Shown: positions 28,024-37,706, counted from the first letter of the stretch. The stretch is 64,000 nucleotides of DNA from Burkholderiaceae bacterium (GCA_018261955.1 JAGTRK010000001.1:1-64000), one strand, 5' to 3'. The notes: a model not told the origin generated them from the letters alone. Numbers and translations: made by a program.

Positions 28024-28903
28024 TTTTTGTACTCCGTGCGAGGTGACTCGCCATAATGCACCCACAAGGCGGGGCGCTTACCATGCCTCGAACGCGATAG
28101 AGCACACGTGCGCATGGACGGAGTTTGCAAGACATCTTTTGAGATTCAAACCGCTCAAAGGACGATGGAACTTAGGTTTTGACCCAAGTGAGTGGGGTGC
28201 TTTTCTTAAAATATACCGCTGTCAAAACGGACAACTATTTTGCCGCACATTGCAATTCAAGCACTGTTTACACTGAGAATAACGTTATACCGCTATTCAA
28301 TACTGCCACTCAAACACACAAGCCATACATTCATTAAACTGTCGTTTATGGCAGTTTATGGCAGCCCAGTGTTTGATTCACTTTTTCAAGTTATTCGTTT
28401 AAAAGTGTGTTTGGCGTTTATGGGATGGGCTTGAATTTTGTTGTTATTCAAAACACCCAGCACTCGACATACACCAAACCCCACCCTACCGTCCAACTTG
28501 AAGATAAATTCTTCTTACATTCCGTTCACACAGTCTATGTGTGTCGCGTCCACAAAAACCCCCATACACCCGATAAGCGCATCGCAAATTTTTGCTTTAG
28601 ACATCCGTTTTTTATGTGGGTGCGTATTTTTTGAGCGCATTGCCCAAGCAATTTCGCAAACTTGCACCAAACATCAAGGAAAAATCGGTTAAACCCGTTA
28701 CAATAGCGTCCATATATAAAGGCTGCGCCTTTTGATGTCGCGTCATTCAGCGCCCAATGGCGTTAGGCTTTTTGTCAAAAGCCCTGTGATACGACTATGA
28801 TACGATTACAGCAGACAAATTATAGCAAAATTAACCACTTACGCAAGACTTTTAAACAATTCCTCACAAGAAACGCATAGAAACATCGCGATAAATCTAA
28901 AAT
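28024..28903. other. Divergent rne / rluC intergenic region with long leaders
   Basis: About 880 bases hold no supported gene. The rne side should encode a 5' leader of about 250 nt if the promoter at 28284-28313 is used. The rluC side has several dyads between 28710 and 28800: AAAGGC..GCCTTT, GGCTTTTTGTCAAAAGCC, and GCGCCCAATGGCGTT. A near-direct repeat of TGATACGA lies at about 28787-28806. In E. coli rne is autoregulated through its leader, so a similar role is possible but unproven. Confidence 0.5.
28284..28313 (-). promoter_or_regulatory. Candidate promoter of rne
   Basis: On the minus strand TTGAGT (28308-28313) and TATAAC (28284-28289) are separated by 18 bases, giving a leader of about 250 nt. 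Other weaker matches exist in this AT-rich stretch. Confidence 0.35.
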
Positions 28904-29866
28904 ATGACCCATTTACCCAATTCTGCGCCACCCGCCGTGCGCCTACACACCATCACTGAAGACGAAGCGGGGCAACGTGTGGATAACTTTCTTTTGCGCG
29001 TATGCAAAGGCGTGCCCAAATCATGGGTTTATCGCGTGGTACGCAAAGGCGAAGTGCGCGTCAACAAAGGGCGCATTGAAGTCACGTATAAATTAGCAGT
29101 GGGCGACGTGGTGCGCATCCCACCTGTGCGCATGAGCGAGGGGGTGGACAACGCTGTCCCCAAGAACCGCGCCACCGCGCTGCCGATTATTTACGAGGAT
29201 GAAGCATTGTTGGTCATAGACAAACCTGCGGGACTGGCGGTGCACGGTGGCTCTGGGGTCTCGTTTGGCGTGATTGAGCAATTGCGCGCGGCTTATCCAA
29301 AGTTGAAGTTTTTAGAACTGGCACATCGTTTGGACAAAGAAACCTCGGGCTTATTGGTTTTAGCGAAAAAACGTGCCGCACTGGTGCATCTGCACGAGCA
29401 AATCCGCAACGGTCAGATGGACAAACGCTACTATGCGATTCTCAAAGGCGAATTGACGCAAACCGTGACACATGTGAAAGCACCGCTGCACAAATACGTC
29501 GCCGCCAATGGTGAGCGGCGCGTGGTCGTGGCACACGAAGGGGAAGGGCAGAGCGCGCACACGCAATTTAATATCGAGCAAAAGTTATCGGGCTATACGA
29601 CCGTGCGTGTGAAAATTTTCACAGGGCGCACCCATCAAATTCGTGTCCACAGCGCATCGATTGAGCATCCGATTGTCGGCGATGAAAAATACGGCGACTT
29701 TGAGTTGAACAAAAAATTGACGAAAACCACAGGCGGGCGGATGTTTTTACACGCTCATATGTTGCGCATCAGCCATCCGATTTCGGGCGAGACTTTATCT
29801 TTGACCGCGCCGATTCCAAAAGCATTTGAGCAGTTTATTCAAAATGCTCAATATTCAACGCCCTAA
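28904..29866 (+). CDS. rluC: 23S rRNA pseudouridine(955/2504/2580) synthase RluC
   Basis: The 320-residue enzyme converts specific 23S rRNA uridines to pseudouridine. An N-terminal S4 RNA-binding domain (GQRVDNFLLRVCKGVPKSWV.. to about residue 75) precedes the RluA-type catalytic domain. The catalytic Asp lies in AHRLDKETSGLLVLAK, followed by KRYYAILKG and GRTHQIRVH. It is divergent from rne, the arrangement also found in E. coli, which supports RluC over its paralogue RluD. Confidence 0.93.
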   Translation: MTHLPNSAPPAVRLHTITEDEAGQRVDNFLLRVCKGVPKSWVYRVVRKGEVRVNKGRIEVTYKLAVGDVVRIPPVRMSEGVDNAVPKNRATALPIIYEDEALLVIDKPAGLAVHGGSGVSFGVIEQLRAAYPKLKFLELAHRLDKETSGLLVLAKKRAALVHLHEQIRNGQMDKRYYAILKGELTQTVTHVKAPLHKYVAANGERRVVVAHEGEGQSAHTQFNIEQKLSGYTTVRVKIFTGRTHQIRVHSASIEHPIVGDEKYGDFELNKKLTKTTGGRMFLHAHMLRISHPISGETLSLTAPIPKAFEQFIQNAQYSTP

Positions 29867-29888
29867 GCCTGCCCAACGCTCAGCCCAT

Positions 29889-30794
29889 TCATTCCTTCGC
29901 GCGCAACAAGGTCACCCAATCTTGGCGATTCATATTGCAGTATCGCGTAGTACTGAGCGAACACATCGGCGCATCCTCACTCAAGGCATCCACCAACCAT
30001 GAGCCTGTCTGCGTAGGTACAAAATATTGTTTTGCCAATGCGCCGCGCCGCGTCAATTGTAACTCGCGCATCGTTACCGACTGCACCACATTGCCGCCAA
30101 CGGTGTAGGCGCGCTGATGGTTTTTTTTACCCAAAATCCCCACCACGATGTCGCAGTGCATTTTCAACGATGCCTCATCGGTGCTGTGCTCGCTCATCCA
30201 ATCGACAAACCCCTGCGCACCAAACACACGATGCGCCTCGCGCACGTAACACAGCAAATCCCCCACCTGCATGCGCGTGGTCAATGGATTTTTCGACGCA
30301 AAGCCATACATCTGCGGTTGCGCAAACACAGGTTTGATATAGCGAATATGTCCATCGGCAAAGTTAAATTCATCCTGCGTAAAACCCGCCTGTTTCATCA
30401 CATAACTGATGAACGCACCCGACCACGGCGTGTCGACCAATTGCACACGGGTGAGAGCGGTGTTCACTGTGCTGTCGGGATGATTGGGTATTGAGGTATG
30501 GCGAAATAAATCCTGCACACCGACACTGTTTTGCCAATAGTGATACACGCGTTGCCACGCAGGCGTGCCATCACCCAGCGTGTCGCGCTCGGCTTCCATC
30601 GGTCCGATTTTGACCAAACGCCCTTGGGCATTGATGAAGGGCTCACGCCACAATTGGTGTTCGGCGCAAGCAATCTGCGCCGCGCGTTCGGCTTTGCTTT
30701 GCGGTGTCTGACGACTACAAAAATGCTCGCCCGCATGTGCCACACTCGCAGTGACAGCAACCCAGCACAAAAACGCGTATAAAGCCCGCATCAT
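29889..30794 (-). CDS. DUF2272 domain protein, exported
   Basis: The 301-residue protein has a signal peptide ([21 protein letters not shown], cleavage likely before GEHF) and a DUF2272-type domain. The domain contains TPWSGAFISYVMKQAGF, PQMYGFASKNPLTTRMQVGDLLCYVR and a later HCDIVVGI, a layout reminiscent of NlpC/P60-like or CHAP-like folds with possible Cys/His residues. Its ATG overlaps the metW stop by 4 bp, so it is translated with the methionine genes although no link to methionine is known. Function is unknown. Confidence 0.78.
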   Translation of the reverse strand: MMRALYAFLCWVAVTASVAHAGEHFCSRQTPQSKAERAAQIACAEHQLWREPFINAQGRLVKIGPMEAERDTLGDGTPAWQRVYHYWQNSVGVQDLFRHTSIPNHPDSTVNTALTRVQLVDTPWSGAFISYVMKQAGFTQDEFNFADGHIRYIKPVFAQPQMYGFASKNPLTTRMQVGDLLCYVREAHRVFGAQGFVDWMSEHSTDEASLKMHCDIVVGILGKKNHQRAYTVGGNVVQSVTMRELQLTRRGALAKQYFVPTQTGSWLVDALSEDAPMCSLSTTRYCNMNRQDWVTLLRAKE

Positions 30795-31429
30795 TGCATC
30801 TCAAATACCGCCAAACTACCGCGTAAATTGGGCAATAGGTTGACGGTTTTTTCATCGTGCAAAACCACACGGCGGGTCACACGACAGCCGACATCGCGCG
30901 CGAGAATTTCAAAATCCTTGAGCGTGAGCACGCGCACATTCGGCGTGTTGTACCACTCATAGGGCAAGGTTTTCGACACAGGCATGCGTCCACGGATGAC
31001 CGCAAGGCGATGCTGCCAAAAACCAAAATTCGGCACGGAGACAATCGCTTTTTTGCCCACGCGCACGATTTCGCGCATGATGTTTTCGGTTTGATGCACC
31101 GCTTGCAAAGTCAGCGACAAAACCGCCACATCAAAACTATCGTCCTCAAACCACGCCAAGCCCGATTCCAAATCCTGCTGCAACACGGGCAAACCTTTTG
31201 CCACGCAGGTAGCAACATTGGCATCGTTTTTCTCAACACCGTAGCCCGTGATGCCGCGCTCACGAATGAGTTTGTGCAGTAGAGTGCCATCGCCGCAACC
31301 CAAATCGAGCACGTGTGCACCCTGCGGTATCCAACCCGCAATCACATCAAAATCAGTGCGTTGCGAGCCAGCCAATATTTGCGCTGGATTCAGCGGTTGC
31401 GCCAACTGTGTCTGGTTTGAATCACTCAT
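30791..31429 (-). CDS. metW: Methionine biosynthesis protein MetW
   Basis: The 212-residue protein has a class I methyltransferase fold with the SAM-type motif [13 protein letters not shown] and [20 protein letters not shown]. It lies directly after metX with a 4-bp ATGA overlap, the diagnostic context of metW in proteobacteria. MetW is thought to assist MetX in homoserine acetylation or succinylation. The C-terminus includes [19 protein letters not shown], conserved in MetW. Confidence 0.93.
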   Translation of the reverse strand: MSDSNQTQLAQPLNPAQILAGSQRTDFDVIAGWIPQGAHVLDLGCGDGTLLHKLIRERGITGYGVEKNDANVATCVAKGLPVLQQDLESGLAWFEDDSFDVAVLSLTLQAVHQTENIMREIVRVGKKAIVSVPNFGFWQHRLAVIRGRMPVSKTLPYEWYNTPNVRVLTLKDFEILARDVGCRVTRRVVLHDEKTVNLLPNLRGSLAVFEMQ

Positions 31430-32595
31430 TGTGCACCTCCCACTGAAATGTTGTTAAAGTATGCACGCACCACGTTGTGATAACGCTCGTCCGTGAGTAA
31501 AAACGCATCGTGCCCATGCGGTGCATCAATCTCGGCATAGGTGACTTTGCGCTGGTTTTTCACCAAAGCCTGCACCAAATCATGGCTGTGCTCGGGCGAA
31601 AAACGCCAATCGGTGGTAAATGAGATGACCAAATACTCAGCCTGCGATTGTTGCAATACCGTGCTCAAATCCAAATCGTTCTCGCGTACAGGTGTGCGAC
31701 CCGCTTGCGCCAAGTCAAAATAATCCAAGGCTTTGGTAATCAGCAAATATGTATTGGCATCAAAATAAGTGGCAAACTTATCGCCTTGATAATGCAGGTA
31801 GGATTCAATTTCAAAATCCACACCATAGTCAAAGCGATAGCCTTCACGAATTTGACCTTGCTCAATCGGACGCAATTCACGCCCGAATTTATCCGCCATA
31901 TCGTCGTCGGACAAATAAGTGATGTGGCCAATCATGCGCGCCACGCGCAGACCGTTGGTCGGAACCACGCCGTGTTCATAAAAATGACCACCATGAAAGT
32001 TGGGGTCGGATAAAATCGCCTGCCGTGCCACATCGTTAAAGGCTATATTCTGCGCAGACAAATGCGTGGTTGAGGCAATCGCCACACAATGACGCACGCA
32101 TTCAGGGTAGCGCACGCTCCACGCCATCGCTTGCATCCCGCCAAGCGAGCCGCCCATCACCGCCGCCCATTGCTCAATGCCGAGCGCATGCATCAAGCGT
32201 TTTTGCGCATCGACCCAATCCTCGACCGTCACCACGGGAAAATCCGCGCCATAAATCTTGCCCGTATCTGGATTGGCGTGCATTGGTCCTGTTGAGCCAA
32301 AGCACGAACCGAGATTATTCACCCCGACCACGAAAAATTTATCCGTGTCCACAGGTTTGCCCGAACCGACCATATTGTCCCACCAGCCTGTATCACCTTT
32401 TTCGTTCTCACCCGCAACGTGGTGCGAGGCGTTGAGCGCGTGGCAAATCAATACGGCATTGCTTTTATCCGCATTGAGTGTGCCGTAGGTTTCATATATC
32501 AGGTGATAATCGCGAATCTGCGCACCGCTTTGCAAGCGCAAGGGCTCAGTAAACTTGAGGGTTTGTGCAATGGGTTTGAGGGGATTACTGCTCAT
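31426..32595 (-). CDS. metX: Homoserine O-acyltransferase MetX
   Basis: The 389-residue alpha/beta hydrolase-fold enzyme activates homoserine for methionine synthesis. The nucleophile Ser is in [11 protein letters not shown] (about residue 150), and the catalytic His is near the C-terminus in [24 protein letters not shown] and [14 protein letters not shown] are family signatures. Whether acetyl or succinyl is transferred cannot be told from sequence here. I take the ATG at 32595, but one at 32616 directly after a U-tract is possible. It is the first gene of metX-metW-DUF2272. Confidence 0.93.
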   Translation of the reverse strand: MSSNPLKPIAQTLKFTEPLRLQSGAQIRDYHLIYETYGTLNADKSNAVLICHALNASHHVAGENEKGDTGWWDNMVGSGKPVDTDKFFVVGVNNLGSCFGSTGPMHANPDTGKIYGADFPVVTVEDWVDAQKRLMHALGIEQWAAVMGGSLGGMQAMAWSVRYPECVRHCVAIASTTHLSAQNIAFNDVARQAILSDPNFHGGHFYEHGVVPTNGLRVARMIGHITYLSDDDMADKFGRELRPIEQGQIREGYRFDYGVDFEIESYLHYQGDKFATYFDANTYLLITKALDYFDLAQAGRTPVRENDLDLSTVLQQSQAEYLVISFTTDWRFSPEHSHDLVQALVKNQRKVTYAEIDAPHGHDAFLLTDERYHNVVRAYFNNISVGGAQ

Positions 32596-32616
32596 GGGTT
32601 TTGTCCATTCATCCAT

Positions 32617-32663
32617 AAAAAACACCCAAGGATTTTGCAAAATAGGCAAACGTCACTTGGGTG
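32617..32663 (-). promoter_or_regulatory. Hairpin plus U-tract in front of metX (terminator or attenuator)
   Basis: On the minus strand CACCCAAG (32656-32663) pairs perfectly with CTTGGGTG (32623-32630), with an inner dyad TTTGC/GCAAA, followed by six Ts that abut an in-frame metX ATG at 32616. It may end transcription from the upstream enoyl-CoA hydratase gene. Alternatively it may be an attenuator governing metX. A second stem, GGTTGA..TCAACC, lies just upstream. Confidence 0.6.
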
Positions 32664-32780
32664 CATCTCGTTTAGCCGTTTTGGTTGAGTTACTTTTCAA
32701 CCGCGCCCGCAAGCAGAACCAAATCGGCGCGTATGGTCAACAATGTATCACATCAGCGACACAGTTGCAAACATTGCTGA

Positions 32781-33533
32781 CTATTCAAACACAGGTTTGC
32801 GTTTTTCAAAAAACGCCGTCATCGCTTCTTTGGCGTGCGCACCGCGCAGCAATTGCCCAAAGGCTTGAATCTCAATGTCAATCGTGTTGCGCAGTGCTTG
32901 TTCGTTGTTCATGCGTAATAAACGCTTGGTCTCGCGCATGGCTTGCGGGCTTTTTTCGCTCAACAACCGCGCTTTGCTCAAGGCAAAATTGAGGGATTGG
33001 TTGGCAGGCACAACACAGTTGGCAATCCCCATAGCAACCGCTTCATCTGCACCAAACATCTCGCCAAACATGAGTTTTTCTGCGGCTTTTAAGTAGCCTG
33101 CTTTTTGTACCAGCACCAAACTTGAACTGCCCTCAGGACACAATGCCAAATTGATGAACGGCAATTGCAATTTTGCACTGTCACCCAGCACCACATAATC
33201 TGCGAACAACAGCATGGTCACGCCCACACCGACCGCCACACCATTGACTGCAAACACCAAAGGCTTACTGAAGTCACGCAGGGCATACAAAAATTGCACC
33301 ACAGGACTGTCCGCACCCATGGGCGGATTGTTGAGAAAATCTGCCAAGTCATTGCCCGAGCAAAACATCTCATCGGTTCCCGTGATAAGCGCGACACGCA
33401 CCGCATCGTCGGCATCAAAGGCGCGCAGCGCATTCACTATGCTTTGGTACATCGCTGGGGTGAGGGCGTTTTTGCGCTCAGGTCGGTCGATGGTGATGGT
33501 GGCAATGTGTTGCTCAATCTGAGTGGTAATCAT
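32781..33533 (-). CDS. Enoyl-CoA hydratase/isomerase family protein
   Basis: The 250-residue crotonase-fold protein begins ITTQIEQHIATITIDRPERK and has the oxyanion-hole segments CSGNDLADF and NGVAVGVGVTMLLFADYV, then the acidic-residue region CPEGSSSLVLVQK. It likely hydrates or isomerises enoyl-CoA in fatty-acid degradation. It is separated from the thiolase gene by a 400-base gap with a palindromic element and a terminator, so it is probably transcribed separately from the rest of the cluster. Confidence 0.88.
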   Translation of the reverse strand: MITTQIEQHIATITIDRPERKNALTPAMYQSIVNALRAFDADDAVRVALITGTDEMFCSGNDLADFLNNPPMGADSPVVQFLYALRDFSKPLVFAVNGVAVGVGVTMLLFADYVVLGDSAKLQLPFINLALCPEGSSSLVLVQKAGYLKAAEKLMFGEMFGADEAVAMGIANCVVPANQSLNFALSKARLLSEKSPQAMRETKRLLRMNNEQALRNTIDIEIQAFGQLLRGAHAKEAMTAFFEKRKPVFE

Positions 33534-33893
33534 TTTGACTCCTTACATTTTATGCTCGCTCACACGGGTACAACACGCGTGAAAACAAGGTATTTTTATT
33601 GTGACAGTTTTTTGTATCATTGGAAACACGGAACAACCCAATCCAATCTGCGTTCGAGGTAAAACAGTTCTGAACGCGAAGGAATGAGTGGGTCGTAGTC
33701 ATTCTACGACAGCCCACTTATTTCGACAAAGTGCAGGACTGTTTTTACCCGAACCCTGCGGGCTGGGCGTTTGCGGCACAATGCGCTTCGTTGCAAGGTT
33801 TGCGAAGGGAATGACCATTCGCTACACCTTACGCCTCGCGCCTTATACCGCAAACAACCAGCGCAGACGGAAGGGGTTATTCTGTGTTTCCTT
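33534..33893. repeat. Gene-free stretch with a palindromic, repeat-like element
   Basis: No gene is supported here. Nested dyads lie at about 33658-33750: GGTAAAACAGT pairs with ACTGTTTTTACC (one base different), GCGTTC with GAACGC, and TCGTAG with CTACGA inside GTGGG..CCCAC. The base composition and the dense palindromes look like a dispersed intergenic repeat or a structured RNA. Only one copy occurs in the window, so its repetitive nature is inferred. Confidence 0.4.
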
Positions 33894-33928
33894 AAAAAAG
33901 CCACGCCCATCAATCAACGAGCGTGGCT
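33894..33928 (-). terminator. Terminator of the thiolase gene
   Basis: AGCCACGC pairs with GCGTGGCT (33899-33906 with 33921-33928) around a 14-base loop. On the minus strand it is followed by a T-run and lies about 25 bases past the thiolase stop. Confidence 0.8.
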
Positions 33929-33952
33929 GTGCTTTGTGTGATTTGTATCACA

Positions 33953-35149
33953 TTACAGACGCTCTAAAATCCCAGCTGCGCCCATGCCGGTACCAATACA
34001 CATGGTAACCATACCATAGCGACCACCTGTGCGTTTCAAGCCATGCAAGACAGTCGCCGAACGAATCGCGCCCGTCGCACCCAAAGGGTGACCCAAGGCA
34101 ATCGCGCCGCCCAATGGATTGACTTTGCTCATATCCAAATCCAAATCACGCGCCACAGCCAAAGACTGCGCCGCAAACGCTTCGTTCAATTCAATCCAGT
34201 CCATGTCTGCCAAAGTCAAACCCGCCACTTTCAATGCCGCAGGAATTGCTTCTTTCGGGCCAATGCCCATGATTTTTGGATCCACACCCTTGACCGCGAA
34301 CGATACAAAACGACCGATTGGGGTTAAGTTGTGTTCTTTGAGAAAGCGCTCAGAGACCAAAATCAATGCTGCCGCACCGTCCGACATTTGTGAACTACTC
34401 GCCGCAGTCACTGAGCCTTTGGCCGCAAACACAGGCTTGAGCTTTGCCAAGCTTTCCAGCGTTGTCCCTTCGCGTGGACCTTCGTCTTGCGACACGGTGA
34501 ATTCATTGGTCTTGAGTTCTTGTGTGTCCAAATCAACGTAAGTATCACGCACCGTCACAGGCGTGATTTCTGCGTTGAAATACCCAGCCGCTTGTGCCGC
34601 GAGCGCACGGCGATGCGATTCGACTGAAAACGCATCTTGATCTTCGCGTGAAACATTCCATTGCTCAGCCACTTTTTCTGCAGTCAAACCCATACCGTAG
34701 GCAATACCAAGATTTTCATCTTTGGTGAAAATTTGTGGGTTCATATCGGTCAAAATCGCGTTCATTGGCACCATGCTCATAGATTCCGCGCCACCCGCAA
34801 TCATCACGTCGGCTTGACCCGTGCGAATGCGATCAGCCGCCATCGCTACAGCAGTGATGCCTGAGGCACAATAGCGATTCACGGTCACACCCGCAACACT
34901 GTTAGGCAAACCCGCGAACAACACGCTCATACGCGCCATGTTCAAGCCTTGCGGTCCTTGAGGAATCGCACAACCAACAATCGCGTCGTTAATCAATGCA
35001 GGGTCAAGCGTCGGCACTTGCGCCAACGCGCCTTGAATCGCATACGCCAATAAATCATCTGGACGCGTGTTTTTAAATACGCCACGAGGTGCTTTGCCCA
35101 CAGGCGTGCGCGTTGCCGCGACGATATAGGCTTCTTGTAATTGAGTCAT
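33953..35149 (-). CDS. Acetyl-CoA C-acyltransferase (thiolase, FadA-like)
   Basis: The 398-residue enzyme cleaves 3-ketoacyl-CoA with CoA in beta-oxidation. The acyl-accepting Cys is in NRYCASGITA, GHPLGATGA holds the catalytic His region, and the second Cys is in MCIGTGMGAAG. It lies about 100 bases after the 3-hydroxyacyl-CoA dehydrogenase gene, with two hairpins in between. A degradative thiolase is favoured by this neighbourhood over a biosynthetic acetoacetyl-CoA enzyme. Confidence 0.93.
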   Translation of the reverse strand: MTQLQEAYIVAATRTPVGKAPRGVFKNTRPDDLLAYAIQGALAQVPTLDPALINDAIVGCAIPQGPQGLNMARMSVLFAGLPNSVAGVTVNRYCASGITAVAMAADRIRTGQADVMIAGGAESMSMVPMNAILTDMNPQIFTKDENLGIAYGMGLTAEKVAEQWNVSREDQDAFSVESHRRALAAQAAGYFNAEITPVTVRDTYVDLDTQELKTNEFTVSQDEGPREGTTLESLAKLKPVFAAKGSVTAASSSQMSDGAAALILVSERFLKEHNLTPIGRFVSFAVKGVDPKIMGIGPKEAIPAALKVAGLTLADMDWIELNEAFAAQSLAVARDLDLDMSKVNPLGGAIALGHPLGATGAIRSATVLHGLKRTGGRYGMVTMCIGTGMGAAGILERL

Positions 35150-35163
35150 TTTTTACTCCTAAA

Positions 35164-35243
35164 CGATGGTTTGACCATCGCTAAATATTTGATGTACCAA
35201 TCGGTTTCATTCGTTGAGTTCAACCATGTTGTACCCAACGAAT
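35164..35243. repeat. Two inverted repeats between the dehydrogenase and thiolase genes
   Basis: CGATGGT/ACCATCG (35164-35180) and ATTCGTTG/CAACGAAT (35209-35216 with 35236-35243) can form hairpins in the intercistronic RNA. Neither has a U-tract on the minus strand. They could mark RNA processing or stabilise one transcript half. Confidence 0.45.
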
Positions 35244-35249
35244 TCAAAT

Positions 35250-37643
35250 TTAATTGCGGACAGGTTTACCCGTGGACAACATCCCCATGATGCGCTCTTG
35301 GGTTTTCGGTTTGCCCAAGGCTTCGATGAAATTGTCGCGCTCCAACTTGAGCAACCAATTTTCATCCACCAAAGTACCTGCTTCGACACCGCCCGCCGAC
35401 AAGATGTGCGCCACGCGGGTCGCCAATTCAGCGTCATACGCCGAAATGTAACCGCCATCGCGCATATTCACAATCATCGATTGCAAAGTCGCTTTGACTG
35501 AAGGACCTGCCGCCACAATGTTCGCCGCAGCCAACGGTGGGCGATAACCTGCATTGGCCAAAGCGCGTGCTTGAGATTTGGCGACATAAAGCAACTCATG
35601 AATATTGAATACAATCGTATCGGTTGGCAATAAATAGCCAATCGCTTGTGCATCACGTGCGGATTTAGCCACATTCGCCATCGCCACGTTTTGGAACCAA
35701 GGCTTCACGAACTCCGTTTGGTTGCTGATACCTGTGGTGTTGGACGCGACCGAAGCACGCAATGCCGCTTCTTTCAAACCACCACCCGCAGGCACCAAGC
35801 CCACGCCCAATTCAACCAAACCGATGTAAGACTCCAGATGCGCCACGCGGTATGCGCAGTGCATCAAGGTCTCGCAACCACCGCCCAATGCCAAACCAGC
35901 TACCGCTGCAACCACAGGCACTTGTGCGTATTTGACGCGCATCGCGGTGTCTTGGAATTTTTTCACAAACGGCTCAACCGCTTTCGCACCGCCTTGCATA
36001 AACAACGGCATGGCCGCTTGCAAGTCCGCACCCGCTGAGAATGGACCACCCGTGATTGAACCTGTTTGCCAAATCACCAAACCTGCGTAGTCTTTTTCGG
36101 CGATTTCCACCGCTTGCACCAAACCATCCAAAACATCGGGGCCAATGGTGTTCATTTTGGTTTTAAATGAGGCAATCAATACATCATCGCCTTGGTGCCA
36201 CAGACGAATCGCATCGTTTTCCAATACGGTCGTACCTGCGGTTTTTGGATCCGCGCCGTTTTCACCCACCAATACAGCTGGGAATGCTTGGCGTTGATAC
36301 ACAGGCAAGGACGAGCGGGGCACGAAGGCTTTTTTCGCAGGCGCGTATGAGCCCGCTGCGGTGTGAACGCCATCAATTTCGCTAACCCATGCTGGCAACG
36401 GTGCATTTGACAAACCTTTGCCTGCGGCGATGTCCTCAGCCACCCAGCCCGCAATGTCTTTCCAACCCGCCGATTGCCACGTCTCAAATGGACCCTCATT
36501 CCAACCGAAGCCCCAACGAATCGCGAAGTCCACATCACGTGCATTGTCGGCAATTGATTCCAAATGCACGGCAATATAGTGAAACACATCGCGGAACACC
36601 GCCCACAAGAATTGCGCTTGTGGATGGTCGGTTTCGCGCAACAATTTAAAACGTTCTGCCGCAGGTTTTTTCAAAATACGTGCGACCAACTCATCGGCTT
36701 TCGCGCCGCCTGTGACGTATTCGCCTTTGGTCGCATCCAAAACTTTAATTTCTTTGCCTTCTTTGCGATAGAAGCCTGCACCTGATTTTTGTCCCAACGC
36801 GCCTTTTTCAACCAAGGCTTTGAGCACCGCAGGCACTGGGTAGTTGCTGGCAAACGGATCGTCTTTGAGGTTGTCTTCCATGGTCTTAATCACGTGCGCC
36901 ATGGTGTCCAAACCGACCACGTCCGCCGTGCGGAAGGTCGCTGATTTGGCGCGGCCGAGTTTTGAGCCTGTCAAATCATCGACCAAGTCAAAACTCAAAC
37001 CGTATTTTTGTGCCTCGGCCATCACCGCGAGAATCGAGAATACGCCCACGCGGTTGGCGATAAAGTTGGGCGTGTCTTTCGCACGAACCACTCCTTTACC
37101 CAAGGTTGTGGTCGCAAATGATTCCAAATTGTCCAAAGTGCTTGCATCGGTGTGTGCAGTTGGGATGAGTTCCACCAAATGCATATAGCGCGGTGGATTG
37201 AAGAAATGCACGCCACAAAAACGTTTTTTCAATTCATCCGAAAAACCATTGGCCAATTCGTTAATCGACAAACCAGAAGTGTTCGAAGCAAAAATCGCGT
37301 GTGCAGCCAAGTGTGGTGACACTTTGGCGTATAAATCGTGTTTCCAGTCCATGCGCTCAGCGATGGCTTCAATGACCAAATCGCATTCGGCCAATTTCGC
37401 CAAATCGGTTTCGTAGTTTGCTGCCTCGACATACGCCGCGTGCGCTGCATCACCGAAAGGTGCTGGAGAGAGTTTTTTTAGATTTGCCAATGATTTTTCG
37501 ACAATGCCATTTTTTGAGCCTTCTTTGGCGGGCAAGTCAAACAAAATCACTGGAACTTTGGCGTTGATTAAATGAGCGGCAATCTGTGCGCCCATCACGC
37601 CTGCGCCGAGGACGGCGACTTTACGGATGATTAAATTACTCAC
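35250..37643 (-). CDS. 3-hydroxyacyl-CoA dehydrogenase / enoyl-CoA hydratase, two-domain
   Basis: The 797-residue protein combines two beta-oxidation activities. It starts with the NAD-binding motif VLGAGVMGAQIAAHL and the dehydrogenase domain (VIEAIAERMDWK, NTSGLSI, GVHFFNP). A crotonase domain lies in the last third (GGPFSAGADLQAAMPL, VAGLALGGGCETLMH). This order is the reverse of E. coli FadB, where the hydratase domain comes first, and matches the dehydrogenase-first family common in betaproteobacteria. It probably precedes the thiolase gene in one transcript. Confidence 0.92.
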   Translation of the reverse strand: MSNLIIRKVAVLGAGVMGAQIAAHLINAKVPVILFDLPAKEGSKNGIVEKSLANLKKLSPAPFGDAAHAAYVEAANYETDLAKLAECDLVIEAIAERMDWKHDLYAKVSPHLAAHAIFASNTSGLSINELANGFSDELKKRFCGVHFFNPPRYMHLVELIPTAHTDASTLDNLESFATTTLGKGVVRAKDTPNFIANRVGVFSILAVMAEAQKYGLSFDLVDDLTGSKLGRAKSATFRTADVVGLDTMAHVIKTMEDNLKDDPFASNYPVPAVLKALVEKGALGQKSGAGFYRKEGKEIKVLDATKGEYVTGGAKADELVARILKKPAAERFKLLRETDHPQAQFLWAVFRDVFHYIAVHLESIADNARDVDFAIRWGFGWNEGPFETWQSAGWKDIAGWVAEDIAAGKGLSNAPLPAWVSEIDGVHTAAGSYAPAKKAFVPRSSLPVYQRQAFPAVLVGENGADPKTAGTTVLENDAIRLWHQGDDVLIASFKTKMNTIGPDVLDGLVQAVEIAEKDYAGLVIWQTGSITGGPFSAGADLQAAMPLFMQGGAKAVEPFVKKFQDTAMRVKYAQVPVVAAVAGLALGGGCETLMHCAYRVAHLESYIGLVELGVGLVPAGGGLKEAALRASVASNTTGISNQTEFVKPWFQNVAMANVAKSARDAQAIGYLLPTDTIVFNIHELLYVAKSQARALANAGYRPPLAAANIVAAGPSVKATLQSMIVNMRDGGYISAYDAELATRVAHILSAGGVEAGTLVDENWLLKLERDNFIEALGKPKTQERIMGMLSTGKPVRN

Positions 37644-37706
37644 GTTCTATCCTTCTCAAAATACGAGCGCAGACACATGAGAACCTCATGTCACCACGCT
37701 CCAATT

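Noticed and set aside
32596-32780. Known SAM or SAH riboswitch before metX
   Set aside because: I compared the leader with the core motifs I know for SAM-I, SAM-II and SAH classes and found no match. Only generic hairpins remain.
33704-33913. Minus-strand frame of 69 codons in the thiolase-hydratase gap
   Set aside because: It lies over nested palindromes, is Arg/Cys-rich without a fold or start signal, and is better explained by the repeat-like DNA.
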